Shown: positions 43,970 through 53,100, counted from the first letter of the stretch. The stretch: 64,000 bases of DNA from Planctomycetota bacterium (GCA_016197205.1 JACPWG010000054.1:1-64000); one strand, 5' to 3'. Program-made: numbers and translations. Notes: generated from the sequence alone by a model not told the origin.

Positions 43970-44175
43970 CCCGCCCCCCGCTCTCTCGCCCTCCGCGTCA
44001 CTTCCCGGCCCCCCGCGCCCTTGGCACGGGGGGCCGGTGCACAATCCGACCCGGCCCGCCTCCGGCCCCACTTCTCTGTCTAGCCGGCGATTTCGAACCG
44101 AACCTGTTTGTAGTTCAACCTTTGGGCGGACCGTTGTGGCGCACGGCCACCGCCTCGCCGCACGCCCCGACTGAA
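43970..44175. other. Non-coding stretch after rpoN
   Basis: Holds a strong GC hairpin GGCCCCCCG...CGGGGGGCC (about 44010-44037) without a T tract, possibly a rho-independent-like 3' end for rpoN. No gene is seen. Confidence 0.45.
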
Positions 44176-44273
44176 GGGGCTGTCGCAAAAGCCGCGACAG
44201 CCTCAATTCGTCGCCCGCAAAGCCGTGTGAATGCTGGGGCGGTTCGGGGGCCGCGACCCTTCTGCGACAGCCT
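44176..44273. mobile_element. Miniature inverted-repeat element with CTGAA duplication
   Basis: 98 bp with terminal inverted repeats containing GGCTGTCGCA, flanked by direct repeats CTGAA (44171-44175 and 44274-44278) that look like a 5-bp target-site duplication. It has no coding capacity. Confidence 0.65.
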
Positions 44274-44379
44274 CTGAAGGCGGAACTACCCACAGCACTG
44301 TGGTCTTCGGGAGTGGGTAGCCTAGCCGAGGTCCACCGACGCTTCGCCAGACCGCACAAAGGTGCGCGGGAGTGTTCGG

Positions 44380-44803
44380 AAACCGAACGGTGGAGTGTAA
44401 GGCACGTTTTTGAGCCGGGTTCACGCATGACTTCTGTTCGTTTATTCGCCGTTATGAGTGCTCGGTCAGCGATGCGCTTTGTGCATGCAATTATCGCGTA
44501 ATGAGTTGCGTCATGATTTCGCCTGATTCGTCTTACGACGCATGCCGGCTCCCCATGGCTTCCCCCATTTATTCGCGCTGAGATAGCCCCTGATTCGTCC
44601 AGATTCCCAAAAGCTGGATCGTTTCGAAACTTGACACTATTCTAATTAGAATTTACGTAATTTCGCAATACATTTACTATAAAGCAGTTACGACACGTTA
44701 TTATTATACACAAGCAGGCATGGTTCGTGCTATATTGTTCGTCGATCCCCACAACGGGGAGCGGGTAACAGACAGGTAGGTGGACGAGATTGGAGGAAAA
44801 AGG
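44380..44803. other. AT-rich leader of secreted protein gene
   Basis: Much lower in GC than any other part of the window, especially 44600-44760. It contains the perfect palindrome ATTCTAATTAGAAT (44639-44652) and the candidate -24/-12 element at 44716-44731. No coding region is convincing. Confidence 0.65.
44716..44731 (+). promoter_or_regulatory. Candidate sigma-54 (-24/-12) promoter
   Basis: AGGCATGGTTCGTGCT matches the TGGCACG-N4-TTGCW pattern at 9 of 12 defined positions, with GG and GC exactly 10 bp apart. It lies 72 bases before the start codon of the secreted protein. The palindrome at 44639-44652 could be an activator site. Confidence 0.45.
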
Positions 44804-45643
44804 ATGCAGTTGCGACGTTGGGCTCTTGGGTTGACGGCGGGGATCCTGGGCACGGTTGGTTTCGCGGCGCGCGAGGCCGATGCCTTCTTCTACAAGTTCG
44901 AACAGATCCAGCTCATCGAAACCGCGAACGCGGACGGCGCAGTGACGACCGTCACGGTGTGGGATAACCTTCTGGGCACGGTCAAGTCGAAGGCCCTCGG
45001 CGGCAAGGAAAAGAGCTTCAAGTTCACGCAGTTCCAGGTGAACCAGTGGACCCAGAAGTTTCGCGCCGCCGGCTTCACGGACATGGACGGCCAGGTCTTC
45101 AGCGCCGCCACGACGGACCCGAAGGGCTCGCAGCAGGACATCGTGTTCTACGATCCGAACGACTTCTACTCCTGGTACTACGGGAGCTGGGTGACGACCG
45201 CCTCGAACGCGGACGAGCCTGCGAAGGTCAAGGGCTGCAAGGCCCTGCTGGCCAACGTGAAAAACTACGTCCTTGCCAGCGGCGCAGTGGCTCCCGCCCT
45301 GGACGCCAAGGCCGTCGCCACGGTCTCCAACGGTAAGGTCTCCTGCACGAACTACATCTGGAACCAGACCAGCGACAAGGTGACCCTGACCTGGACCAGC
45401 TATCCTCAGTTCGACTGGGTGTGCTACAATCAGTCCGCTCAGGTCGCCTTCAAGTGGTCCACGGGCAAGACGTTCCCCTCGGGCAAGCCCAAGAACATGA
45501 CCCTCTACCCGAACAGCTACGCCCGCTTCACCACGACCTGGGACAAGCCGCCCGCCGGCGCCTACTACAGCGACGCCTTCCTCCTCTCGAAGCCGGAAGG
45601 CCACGCTCGGACGACCTTCGCCGTCCCGACCTCCTCCAACTAG
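44804..45643 (+). CDS. Secreted protein of unknown function, probably abundant
   Basis: A 279-residue exported protein with signal peptide (RRWALGLTAGILGTVGFAAR, cleavage near ADA/FF). The mature part is rich in Thr, Trp, Tyr and Asn, with FFYKFEQIQLIETANADGAV at its start and YPQFDWVCYNQSAQVAFKW later, and only a few cysteines; it looks beta-rich. I do not recognise the family. Evidence of high expression: strong GGAGG site, very uniform C/G-ending codons, its own AT-rich leader, and a strong terminator 26 bases downstream. A surface or cell-envelope component is a reasonable guess. Confidence 0.8.
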   Translation: MQLRRWALGLTAGILGTVGFAAREADAFFYKFEQIQLIETANADGAVTTVTVWDNLLGTVKSKALGGKEKSFKFTQFQVNQWTQKFRAAGFTDMDGQVFSAATTDPKGSQQDIVFYDPNDFYSWYYGSWVTTASNADEPAKVKGCKALLANVKNYVLASGAVAPALDAKAVATVSNGKVSCTNYIWNQTSDKVTLTWTSYPQFDWVCYNQSAQVAFKWSTGKTFPSGKPKNMTLYPNSYARFTTTWDKPPAGAYYSDAFLLSKPEGHARTTFAVPTSSN

Positions 45644-45668
45644 TCCAGCCCGCTCCGAAGACTCTCCA

Positions 45669-45706
45669 GGGGAACCGCCGGTCACCGGCGGTTCCCCTCT
45701 TTTTTT
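45669..45706 (+). terminator. Strong rho-independent terminator
   Basis: Stem GGGGAACCGCCGG with perfect complement, 3-base loop, then TCTTTTTTT. It lies just after the secreted protein gene. Confidence 0.92.
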
Positions 45707-45756
45707 GGGCAGGGCTCAAACTGCCGCCCACGCCGGGCCCGGCCGGCTATTGCGCC

Positions 45757-45870
45757 TCGCCTCGTGGGCACGGCAGCGCCGTTCCCGCGACGCCGAACAC
45801 CAGCTTGTGCGCCACGCCCGCGATCACCTGCCACGGTAGGGGCACGGCGTTGCCGTGCCCGCGAGGCGAA
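45757..45870. repeat. Inverted-repeat element with GGGCACGGCA arms
   Basis: 114 bp with arms CCTCGTGGGCACGGCAGCG at the left and the complement of CCTCGCGGGCACGGCAACG at the right. It lies in the gap between the terminator and the DUF4058 gene; nothing coding is seen there. Confidence 0.65.
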
Positions 45871-45967
45871 CCCCGGCGTCCGGTCTTGCGCCACTGCACC
45901 GGCGGTTCCAAGCCTGCCGCCCCCCCGGCGCTGATTCGTGCAGACCCGCGGTCGGCGCGTGGCCGGG

Positions 45968-46756
45968 CTACCCTCGCATGCCGCGCCCGCGCAGGAGGCC
46001 TTCGGTCCACGACGCGAAGGTGGGCGGCAGGGGAGGGGCCGGTTCGCCGGAGTAGTCCACATCCTCGGCGTAGCGGCCCCGGTCGTACAGGCGGTCCAGC
46101 AACGCCTGAAGATCGGCCACGGCGTCCGGGTCCTTGCCGGCGAGCGGGACGCCGATCCGGGGCAGGCGCTGGGTGAGGCGGATGGGGTAGAGATCGAACA
46201 CCTCCCGGTCCGTGCTCCGGTTCACGGAGACCAGGTACTCGAACTCGCCGACGTCGCGCGCGACCGGCTCCGGCACCGCGACGGTCCACGCGCCCGCGCG
46301 CAGCAGGTCGATCTCGACGAGGTGGACGTCGCTCCCCCGCACCTCGCGTTGTCTTTTTTGATAAAGCTCCCGGCCCTCGCTCCCCGGCGTCTTGTTCGAC
46401 GGCGACAGGATCTCGATGACCGTCACAACCCGCCCCCCGCGCGGTAGCCGCAGTTCCAGGTAAGCTTCCCGGAACTCGGCCGTGGCCGCCCGCACGCGCA
46501 CCGCTGCGTCCGGCTCGGCCGTCGCGACGCCGCCCTCCCTCGGCCGCCGCTCGACCACCATGACTTCCGGGTAGATGTTTCGTGCTCGGTCGGGCGGTGC
46601 CTCCCTCACGACGCGCTCTCCAGCTCGGGCGAGGTAGCGACCCCGCAGTCGGTCGTTCAGCTCGTCGCCCAAATATGAGATGAAGCTGGTTTGGATGTTC
46701 AGCCACCCGCTGGGATCTTCCAGGAATGGGTCCATCCCGGGAAAGGGAGAGGGCAT
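45968..46756 (-). CDS. DUF4058 family protein
   Basis: A 262-residue member of DUF4058, a family common in planctomycetes, cyanobacteria and Chloroflexi. The canonical start MPSPFPGMDPFLED is present. The core VVTVIEILSPSNKTPGSEGR resembles the strand and helix of Uma2-like PD-(D/E)XK proteins (E-LSP-NK), so a nuclease-like fold is possible, but no activity is known to me. A GAGGTGAACC ribosome site precedes the ATG. It has no operon partner. Confidence 0.9.
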   Translation of the reverse strand: MPSPFPGMDPFLEDPSGWLNIQTSFISYLGDELNDRLRGRYLARAGERVVREAPPDRARNIYPEVMVVERRPREGGVATAEPDAAVRVRAATAEFREAYLELRLPRGGRVVTVIEILSPSNKTPGSEGRELYQKRQREVRGSDVHLVEIDLLRAGAWTVAVPEPVARDVGEFEYLVSVNRSTDREVFDLYPIRLTQRLPRIGVPLAGKDPDAVADLQALLDRLYDRGRYAEDVDYSGEPAPPLPPTFASWTEGLLRGRGMRG

Positions 46757-46859
46757 TGCGGTTCACCTCCGCTGGGGTCGGGCCACGCGCTTGAGATCTG
46801 CGCGCGGAAGACGCTCGGCGGCGCTCCCGCCGCTTCCCCCATTGTACGATGGAGCGGCG

Positions 46860-46945
46860 TGGAGAGGAAGGGGGAACGAAGGCTCAAGGCTCAAGCGTCA
46901 AGGTTCAACAAGGCTCAAGACGCAAGACTCAAGGCTCAGCGCGTC
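46860..46945. repeat. CAAGGCTCAAG word tandem
   Basis: An irregular tandem of AAGGCTCAAG/CAAGACTCAAGG words upstream of the DUF4058 gene. A related complementary phrase (TTGAGCCTTG-like) is near 25190. No coding potential. Confidence 0.55.
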
Positions 46946-46993
46946 ATTCGCCGGCGTGGTCCGAAGCGCCGGAAACCCGCTGACAAGGCAGCG

Positions 46994-47124
46994 AGTGGCC
47001 CGTTGACGAAGTCCAGGCACGATGCCTGGGGGCGCGGGCCTCCGGCCCGCGCGAACGGCCGCATGGGTTACGACCCGCCGTGACCGAGTTGACGCCCGTG
47101 TCCGAAGTTCCTCAACGGGCCACT
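46994..47124. repeat. Miniature inverted-repeat element, family B, copy 3
   Basis: 131 bp with perfect outer arms AGTGGCCCGTTGA and TCAACGGGCCACT and the GCCTGGGGGCGCGGGCCTCC centre. Its right half encodes the last 18 codons and the stop of the neighbouring minus-strand gene. Confidence 0.85.
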
Positions 47125-50100
47125 TGGCGGAGATCCGAGTTTACGTCGCTCCTTGCCGTGAGCGTCGAGGCTTGATTGGGCCTTGATCATTGGATCCCTA
47201 CTGCGCAACTTCTGGAAGTCTCTTCGAGATATTCGCGAGGCCGGATTTTCGAAACCACAGATTTCACGGATTTTTCGGGATTTCACAGATTCCGAATCTG
47301 TGAAATCGCCGTTAATCTGTGAAATCTGTGGTTCCCTTTCGGTTTCGGGCGCGAGCGCGCGGAAGAGCGCCTCGTGGAACCGCCAGTCCGGCGGAAAGGC
47401 GCGAATGGCCCGCTCGAACTGGTCGCCCGCCCGGTCATATTCGCCGGCGTTCAGCGCCAGTACCCCCTTCGCGTACAGGCCGCCCGCCCGGAGCAAGGCC
47501 AGAGCCGATGCACGGTTCCAGTAGCGCTGCGCGTCCCCAAAAGCACCCGCTTGCCAAGCCGCCAGCCCCGCAAGGTAGTGCAGCTCCTCGCTCTGCGGGC
47601 GGGCCAGGAGGCAGGCCTTCGCGAGGTTCAGCGCGCCGGCGATCTCCTCGGTCGTCGCCCCGGGCCGCGTCCCATAGGCGGCCAGCGTGCGCGCCAGCTC
47701 CACGTCCACGGGCTCCTGACGCGCCTGCCCCTCCGCGAGTCGCGCCTTCAGCCGCTGGAACACCGGATGGTCCCACAGCCCCGCCCGCGTCGCCGTCCAG
47801 CCGGCCAGGATGTCCTGGCCCGGGTCAGGCTCCAAGGCGCGGACCGCCTCGTCGAATTTCCCCGCTTCCGACAACACGAGGGCGAGCGTCCGCCGCGCCG
47901 CCGCATGGCCGGGCTCCGCGGCCAACAGCGCGCGCAGCAGCTCCGCGGCCCGGGCGTGCTCGAGTTCTTTCCACGCAATGCGCGCCTCCAGGAATTGCCG
48001 CGTCGCCGCATCCCTGCCGGGGAACGGGAGCGCAAGCAGGGTCTTTGCGCGCGGCAGCTCGAGTCGGTCCACGAGCTTCTCCAGCAACTCCAGGTCGGTC
48101 GCGACGGCCTCCATCCCCGCCACGCACGAAAGCGGATGCACCCCCAGCTCGCCGAGCCAGCGGACCAATTCCCGCGAGCTGTCGGTCCACGAATAGACTA
48201 GGCCGGGCAGGTGCGTCTCCACGAAAGCGTTGTCATCCGTGTTGGCGTCTACCCCGGACGAGATCCGTGCCGCGGCGGCCGGATCCAGCACCAGACAGCC
48301 GAGCAGATCCACGGCCCTGGGGTAGCCGATCGCCGACAGCACCCTGCCCAGTTTCTCGTCGGCCAGCCTGGCCGCCGCCGTGCTCCCATCCAGCGCGCCG
48401 GGCTCCGAGCGGCCCACGAGGAGCAGCGCGCCGGTCCCCACCTGAAAGCCGCAAGCCGAGGGGAACGCCTCGTGGAACGCCGCGACGACCGAGCGCAGGC
48501 ACTGCGTGTCCATGGTGAAGAGATTCAGCCACTGGCAGAAGGCCCCGCCTTCCCGGAGGTTTGCGCGGGCGAGTTGGAAATACTCCCGGGTGAAGAGGTT
48601 CGCCACGCCCGACAGCCAGGGGTGCGAGGGCTGCGAGGCGATGAGGTCGTAACCCTTCCCGCTCCCGCAGGCGCCGTGCAGGAGGTGGTTTCGGCCGTCG
48701 CCGAGCGTGACGTGCACGCGCGGGTCGCTCGTGGGCGCCTGCCGGCCGGGGTACAGGAAGGGCAGCGCCTCGACGACGGCCCGCTCCAGTTCGACCACCT
48801 CGATCTCGGGGATCGCGGTCTGCGCGAGGGCATCGACCGTGATGCCCCCTCCCAGCCCCACCACGAGCGCCCGCTCCGGCCGGGCGGCGAACAGATAGGG
48901 GAGGATGCCCAGGAGCACCTCCCCGCTGTTCACGGGTTGCAGCCCCGTAGTCAGCATCTGGGCCTCATTCAGGCCGTCGTGCTTCAGGCACAGAATCCCC
49001 TGGACGTCGTGCACCGTCACGGTGGAGCCGTCCCCCTCGCGGTAGAACAACACCTGGCCGTTCTGCCGTCGGAGGAGGTCCTGCAACTGCGAGGTGGATT
49101 CGGCCGCAAGGCGCCCGGGATTGACGTACACGCCGCTGATGCCGAGCTCCGGGTTTCCTCGGGGGACGGAGGTCGCCGCCAGGAGCACGGCTGCGGCGAC
49201 CAAGCCGAGCCGCAGGGCACGCGGGCGTCGCGCCGTCTCGCCCCCTTCCGTCGAAGCCTGCGCGAAGACAAGGGCGGCGCAGGCGAGGTGAACCCCGATG
49301 GCGGCGAGGATCGAGTTCGAGATGCCGAGGCACGGGATGGCAAGGTGGGCGGTGATCAGAGAGCCCGCGATCCCGGCCAACGTGTTGGCGAAATACGCCC
49401 TGCCCATCGTCGGGCCCGCGTCCTCCGCCCGCCGCGCAAGCAGCCGGACGACCAGCGGGAAGCTCGCCCCGAAGAGGAGCGTCGGGGGGAGCATCGACGC
49501 CGCCGAGAGAAGAGCGCGTGCGGAGAGTGGATCGAGGCTTCCTTGCAGGCTCGCCCCCAGGCGCAGCGCCCACAGGGGAGCCTGCTCGAGCGCGAAGCAG
49601 GTCCAGAGCACGGACAGGCCGAGACACAGCTCCACCCAGCCCAGCGCCTGCCCGGGGCGGCGCAGCTTCGCGAAGAAGGTGCCCCCGGCGGCCCCTCCCA
49701 GCGCGAGACCCAGGAGAAACGTGCCGAGCATCGTGCTGAACCCGTACACCGTGCCGCCGACGATCGGCACGAGCCTTCGCGTGAAGGCGATTTCGTACAG
49801 GACGGACGTGAAGCCATGGGCGGCGAAGATCGCGAGCACCAGCCGTGGCGAAAGCTCGAAGCCGATCCCCGGCCCGGTCGATGCCGCGGGGTCTGCCGCC
49901 GCGGCGGTCGTGAGGTCGGTTCCCTCGGCCTCCCGACCGCCCTTGATGCGCGAGAGCAGGGAGGCCACGAACGCGACGAGGAGGTTGAGCGCCGCCGCCG
50001 CGTGGACCGTGTGGGCGACGCCCAGCCGCGGCAGCAGCCAGAAGCCGGCACCCCACGCGCCGAGCACGGCGCCCGCCGTATTGATGCCGTAGAGCCAGCC

Positions 50101-50595
50101 CGCGGCGGCACCGACGCCGGAGTCCGTCCGCACGACGAATCGGCCCAGCAGCGGGAGCGTGGCGCCCATGGCAAGCGTCGGGAGACTCATGAGGAGAAGC
50201 GCCGCGACCATGCCTGCGCCGGCCCGGTACTCCGCGCCCTCCAGGCCGAGCGCGCCGAGAAGCGGCTCGAGAACCAGGTGGGCCCGCGCGATCCCCAACG
50301 TGACGAGGGGGGCGGAGACCGCGATCACGGCCTCGAGGGTGGCGTAGGCGCGGAGGGGGGAGTGGATGCGCAGGGCCCGGCGGGCGCTCGCGAAGCTGCC
50401 GCCGGCCATGCCGAGGAAGAAGGCTGTGAGGACCGTGGAGAGGGCGAGGTTGGTGCCGCCCAGCGTGAGTCCGAAGAGCCGGACCCACATGACCTCGTAG
50501 ACGATGCCGCTGAAGCCGGAGGCGAAGAAGCATGCGGCCGTCGCGAGCAGGACCGCGTACCGGCGAGTCCGAACAGGTGCGCCCGGCGGACCCAT
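47068..50595 (-). CDS. Membrane transporter-like/spermidine-synthase-like fusion with TPR tail
   Basis: A 1175-residue multidomain protein. Residues 1-480 hold about a dozen membrane helices in two halves (FFASGFSGIVYEVMWVRLFG, HGFTSVLYEIAFTRRLVPIV). Residues 500-800 resemble spermidine synthase, a Rossmann methyltransferase fold with VVGLGGGITVDAL and VELERAVVEALPFLYPG. TPR-like repeats fill about 880-1085. Such fusions are common in planctomycetes; whether they make polyamine is unknown. Residues after about 1086 (PQISQINGDFTDSESVKSRK onward) are encoded by intergenic palindromic repeats and a family B element, so the natural end was probably near LAPETER. Confidence 0.85.
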   Translation of the reverse strand: MGPPGAPVRTRRYAVLLATAACFFASGFSGIVYEVMWVRLFGLTLGGTNLALSTVLTAFFLGMAGGSFASARRALRIHSPLRAYATLEAVIAVSAPLVTLGIARAHLVLEPLLGALGLEGAEYRAGAGMVAALLLMSLPTLAMGATLPLLGRFVVRTDSGVGAAAGWLYGINTAGAVLGAWGAGFWLLPRLGVAHTVHAAAALNLLVAFVASLLSRIKGGREAEGTDLTTAAAADPAASTGPGIGFELSPRLVLAIFAAHGFTSVLYEIAFTRRLVPIVGGTVYGFSTMLGTFLLGLALGGAAGGTFFAKLRRPGQALGWVELCLGLSVLWTCFALEQAPLWALRLGASLQGSLDPLSARALLSAASMLPPTLLFGASFPLVVRLLARRAEDAGPTMGRAYFANTLAGIAGSLITAHLAIPCLGISNSILAAIGVHLACAALVFAQASTEGGETARRPRALRLGLVAAAVLLAATSVPRGNPELGISGVYVNPGRLAAESTSQLQDLLRRQNGQVLFYREGDGSTVTVHDVQGILCLKHDGLNEAQMLTTGLQPVNSGEVLLGILPYLFAARPERALVVGLGGGITVDALAQTAIPEIEVVELERAVVEALPFLYPGRQAPTSDPRVHVTLGDGRNHLLHGACGSGKGYDLIASQPSHPWLSGVANLFTREYFQLARANLREGGAFCQWLNLFTMDTQCLRSVVAAFHEAFPSACGFQVGTGALLLVGRSEPGALDGSTAAARLADEKLGRVLSAIGYPRAVDLLGCLVLDPAAAARISSGVDANTDDNAFVETHLPGLVYSWTDSSRELVRWLGELGVHPLSCVAGMEAVATDLELLEKLVDRLELPRAKTLLALPFPGRDAATRQFLEARIAWKELEHARAAELLRALLAAEPGHAAARRTLALVLSEAGKFDEAVRALEPDPGQDILAGWTATRAGLWDHPVFQRLKARLAEGQARQEPVDVELARTLAAYGTRPGATTEEIAGALNLAKACLLARPQSEELHYLAGLAAWQAGAFGDAQRYWNRASALALLRAGGLYAKGVLALNAGEYDRAGDQFERAIRAFPPDWRFHEALFRALAPETEREPQISQINGDFTDSESVKSRKIREICGFENPASRISRRDFQKLRSRDPMIKAQSSLDAHGKERRKLGSPPSGPLRNFGHGRQLGHGGS

Positions 50596-50674
50596 GGTTA
50601 GCGCTCTCCCGTGCAGCTCCGGTAAGACGCAAACGGAGGAGAGGGAGGAGGGAGGGCGTGCCCGGGGGAGCCCG

Positions 50675-51457
50675 TCACTTTCTGACTGCGACGGCCGTCG
50701 AGACGGGGGGGTCGAAGATCAGCCGCTGTTCGGTCGTGAGTCCGCCGGAGATGCGTGCGCGAAGCCGAGTCTCGATGGCTTGCGCCTCCAGCTCGAGCGC
50801 ATCGGCGGAGATTTCCTTGCGCTTCCGTTGCAGCGCCACCAGGTCCTCTTCCCGCGACTGCAGGGCCTCCCAGACCCGATCGCGTTGGAGCGGCGAGAGA
50901 GAGAGGCGCCGGGTGTCGGCGGCGAGGGCGTTGGCGTGCATGCGTTGGAGGCTCGCACGATATGCGGAGAGATCTTCTTCGGCCTCCCCCGCGTCCGACG
51001 CTTCCCCGGCCGGCGCTTCATAGGAGCGATCGCCGGAAGCGAGGGGCGGGTCGACGACGGCGCCGACATCGCCGGCCAAGGCTGGTCCCCTGGGGGCGTG
51101 GGTGCGTCGCCGCTTCGAACTGGGGGCGGGACCGTCCGCGAGCGCAACCGGGGAAGCGGTGGTCTTCCCCTTGACCAACTCGGCGGGGTCGCTTGCGGTC
51201 GGCAGGTCTTCCCTGGAGTTCGCGACCGCTGCGCGCACGACCGAGGTGAGGGCGCCGAGCGCGCCGCGAACCCGGTCCCCTTCCTGCCCGCCGACGAACT
51301 TGCTGGGGCCGCCTTGGCGGAGCAGGGCGTCCCTTTCCAACTGGAGCGCGAGCACTTCACGTTCGACCGCCCGGACCCAGGCCAGCAAGCCGGCGGTCGT
51401 CAACACGAACGCGCCGGCGACGAGCGTGAGCCCGAGGGCGAGTTTACGCTCGCCCAT
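50675..51457 (-). CDS. Membrane-anchored coiled-coil protein
   Basis: A 260-residue protein with one N-terminal membrane helix (LALGLTLVAGAFVLTTAGLL), a short coiled coil (VEREVLALQLERDALLRQ), a disordered Pro/Ser/Ala middle, and a helical C-terminal part with LSAYRASLQRMHANALAAD and LQSREEDLVALQRKRKEISA. The ATG at 51457 lies inside the end of the upstream beta-propeller gene (14-base overlap), so translation is probably coupled. No family recognised. It may work with the propeller protein in the cell envelope. Confidence 0.72.
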   Translation of the reverse strand: MGERKLALGLTLVAGAFVLTTAGLLAWVRAVEREVLALQLERDALLRQGGPSKFVGGQEGDRVRGALGALTSVVRAAVANSREDLPTASDPAELVKGKTTASPVALADGPAPSSKRRRTHAPRGPALAGDVGAVVDPPLASGDRSYEAPAGEASDAGEAEEDLSAYRASLQRMHANALAADTRRLSLSPLQRDRVWEALQSREEDLVALQRKRKEISADALELEAQAIETRLRARISGGLTTEQRLIFDPPVSTAVAVRK

Positions 51458-52910
51458 GGATGCGCACCCGGCGGCGGAGGGAGACTGCGGCGGCCGCAAG
51501 GATGACGAGCGCGAGAAGAGCGCGGCCCCGGTTCGAGGACCCCTCGTCCTGGGCGGCGCCGAGCGCCCCCACGAAGCACTTGTGATCGCTCTTCCCAAGA
51601 TGGGAGCCGGGCGGCTCGCCGGCCTTGGTAGAGATCCCGCGGTTGGTGATCGAGCTGGGTCGGACGCCGATCGACAACGGGGCGCTCAGGCTGCCGGCGA
51701 CGATCAGGCCCGTGGCGGCGTTGACGCGGAAGGTGCGGAGAGCGCCGGCGCCCAGGCCGCGGTCAAGGATCACGTACCCACGCGTACCGTCTCGGGTGAA
51801 GGCGACGCCCACAGGCACCTCGCCCGCGATGAACTGGAGGGTGTTGGTGGCGTCGTCGGCGGGATTGACGGCGGCCACGCCCGAGATGATGAAGACCTCC
51901 AGCCGGCCCGTTTGCTGAACGGCCGTGGTGTCGAATTCGGAGGCGTACAGCACCAAGCCGTTCGGGTGAGCATTCACACCGACGAACTCGAACTGTGCGG
52001 TGCCGTCGTCGAACGAATCGAACAGGTTGGGGTCCTCGACCCGATGAATGTGGAGCTCCGAGTGGTCGTAGACGATGGGGAACCCAGCGCCGCCGGGGGA
52101 AGTCGCGATCACAAGCCCGATCCGGCGGTTCAGCGGATCAAGCGTAAGGATGTGACCCGAGCGAATGTCCTGGTTGGCGGCGAGGACGGAGCTGTTCACG
52201 CCGGTAAAGCTCCCAGGGGAACCCGTCGTGCCACCGCCGGTGTTCGAGAGTGCCTCCTGGACGAAGCCGCCGGCGGGGAAGCTGGATACACGCAGGGCGG
52301 GGGGGACAAAGCCGACCGCGGCCCCTGGGTCTGACGTTCCCGACTCCGAGGTGTAGACAACGCCTGAACCGTCCGGGGCGATGGCGCAGTCCAGCACCGG
52401 ATTGGCGCCCGCGTCGGCGGCGCCCAGCGCCGGAATGAACGGGATGTTCGTGTTCGCGCCGAGTTGGAAAAAGCTGATGGTGGTCCCAGCGGGCGTGCCC
52501 GCGTCGATGTTTCCCTCGGCCACCATGATCAGCGTGTCTCCCGCGACGCCAGGGAACGGGCCGGTCGCGACGCCGTAGGGTCCATTCCCCGCGGCAGCGG
52601 ACTGCGAGGTGACCGCGTTTCCGTTGAAGGTGTCGACGGCCAGACTGGACATGGTGCCGATCGAGTTGACGAACAGCATCTGTCCGTTCGGCGAGAACGC
52701 GGCGTCCTGCGGCTGGATGAGGCCGAGAGCGAACGTGTTCTTGATCACCGGGATGTCCCCGCTCGCGGACCCGACGACCGTGAGGGTTCCCGAGACGCGG
52801 TTCGTGATCCAGACCTCGTCCTCGACGCCTTGCGCCGCGGTGAGCTGGGCGAAGCCGAAAATGGCCACGCCGAGCAGCACCGACCACGCGCGATGCGAGC
52901 ACGCACCCAT
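51444..52910 (-). CDS. Secreted beta-propeller protein with C-terminal sorting-like tail
   Basis: A 488-residue exported protein. The start at 52910 has AGGAGG seven bases upstream; the signal peptide is AWSVLLGVAIFGFAQLTAAQ. The body has YVTN/lactonase-like propeller blades (DEVWITNRVSGTLTVVG, QPQDAAFSPNGQMLFVNSI, GVAFTRDGTRGYVILDRG). The C-terminus has a lone Cys (DHKCFVGAL), then a helix (ALLALVILAAAAVSL) and an Arg cluster (RRRVR). That layout resembles Cys-type CTERM sorting signals. Coupled to the downstream coiled-coil gene. Confidence 0.83.
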   Translation of the reverse strand: MGACSHRAWSVLLGVAIFGFAQLTAAQGVEDEVWITNRVSGTLTVVGSASGDIPVIKNTFALGLIQPQDAAFSPNGQMLFVNSIGTMSSLAVDTFNGNAVTSQSAAAGNGPYGVATGPFPGVAGDTLIMVAEGNIDAGTPAGTTISFFQLGANTNIPFIPALGAADAGANPVLDCAIAPDGSGVVYTSESGTSDPGAAVGFVPPALRVSSFPAGGFVQEALSNTGGGTTGSPGSFTGVNSSVLAANQDIRSGHILTLDPLNRRIGLVIATSPGGAGFPIVYDHSELHIHRVEDPNLFDSFDDGTAQFEFVGVNAHPNGLVLYASEFDTTAVQQTGRLEVFIISGVAAVNPADDATNTLQFIAGEVPVGVAFTRDGTRGYVILDRGLGAGALRTFRVNAATGLIVAGSLSAPLSIGVRPSSITNRGISTKAGEPPGSHLGKSDHKCFVGALGAAQDEGSSNRGRALLALVILAAAAVSLRRRVRIHGRA

Positions 52911-53100
52911 AGACACCCTCCTGCTCTACGATCCCCTGACGCCCGTTTTGACGCCGTTTTTTGCCACTTCGACACGTCTCCGTGGATTGGAAGGACGCGC
53001 ATTCTAGCAGCGAGAAGTCCGAAGTCAAGGGAAATTATCGCTCGCCGTTATCGGCATCCCTCCATCGGTGTTATCGGCGAAAGCGCCCGCAAGCCGTAGC
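52911..53100. other. Non-coding stretch upstream of propeller gene
   Basis: About 190 bases with no gene; it should hold the promoter of the propeller operon, but no clear boxes were identified. Confidence 0.35.

Noticed and set aside
48211..50601. 796-codon plus-strand frame opposite the spermidine-synthase-like gene
   Set aside because: Antisense shadow; hydrophilic Arg/Glu/Gly-rich mirror of membrane helices.
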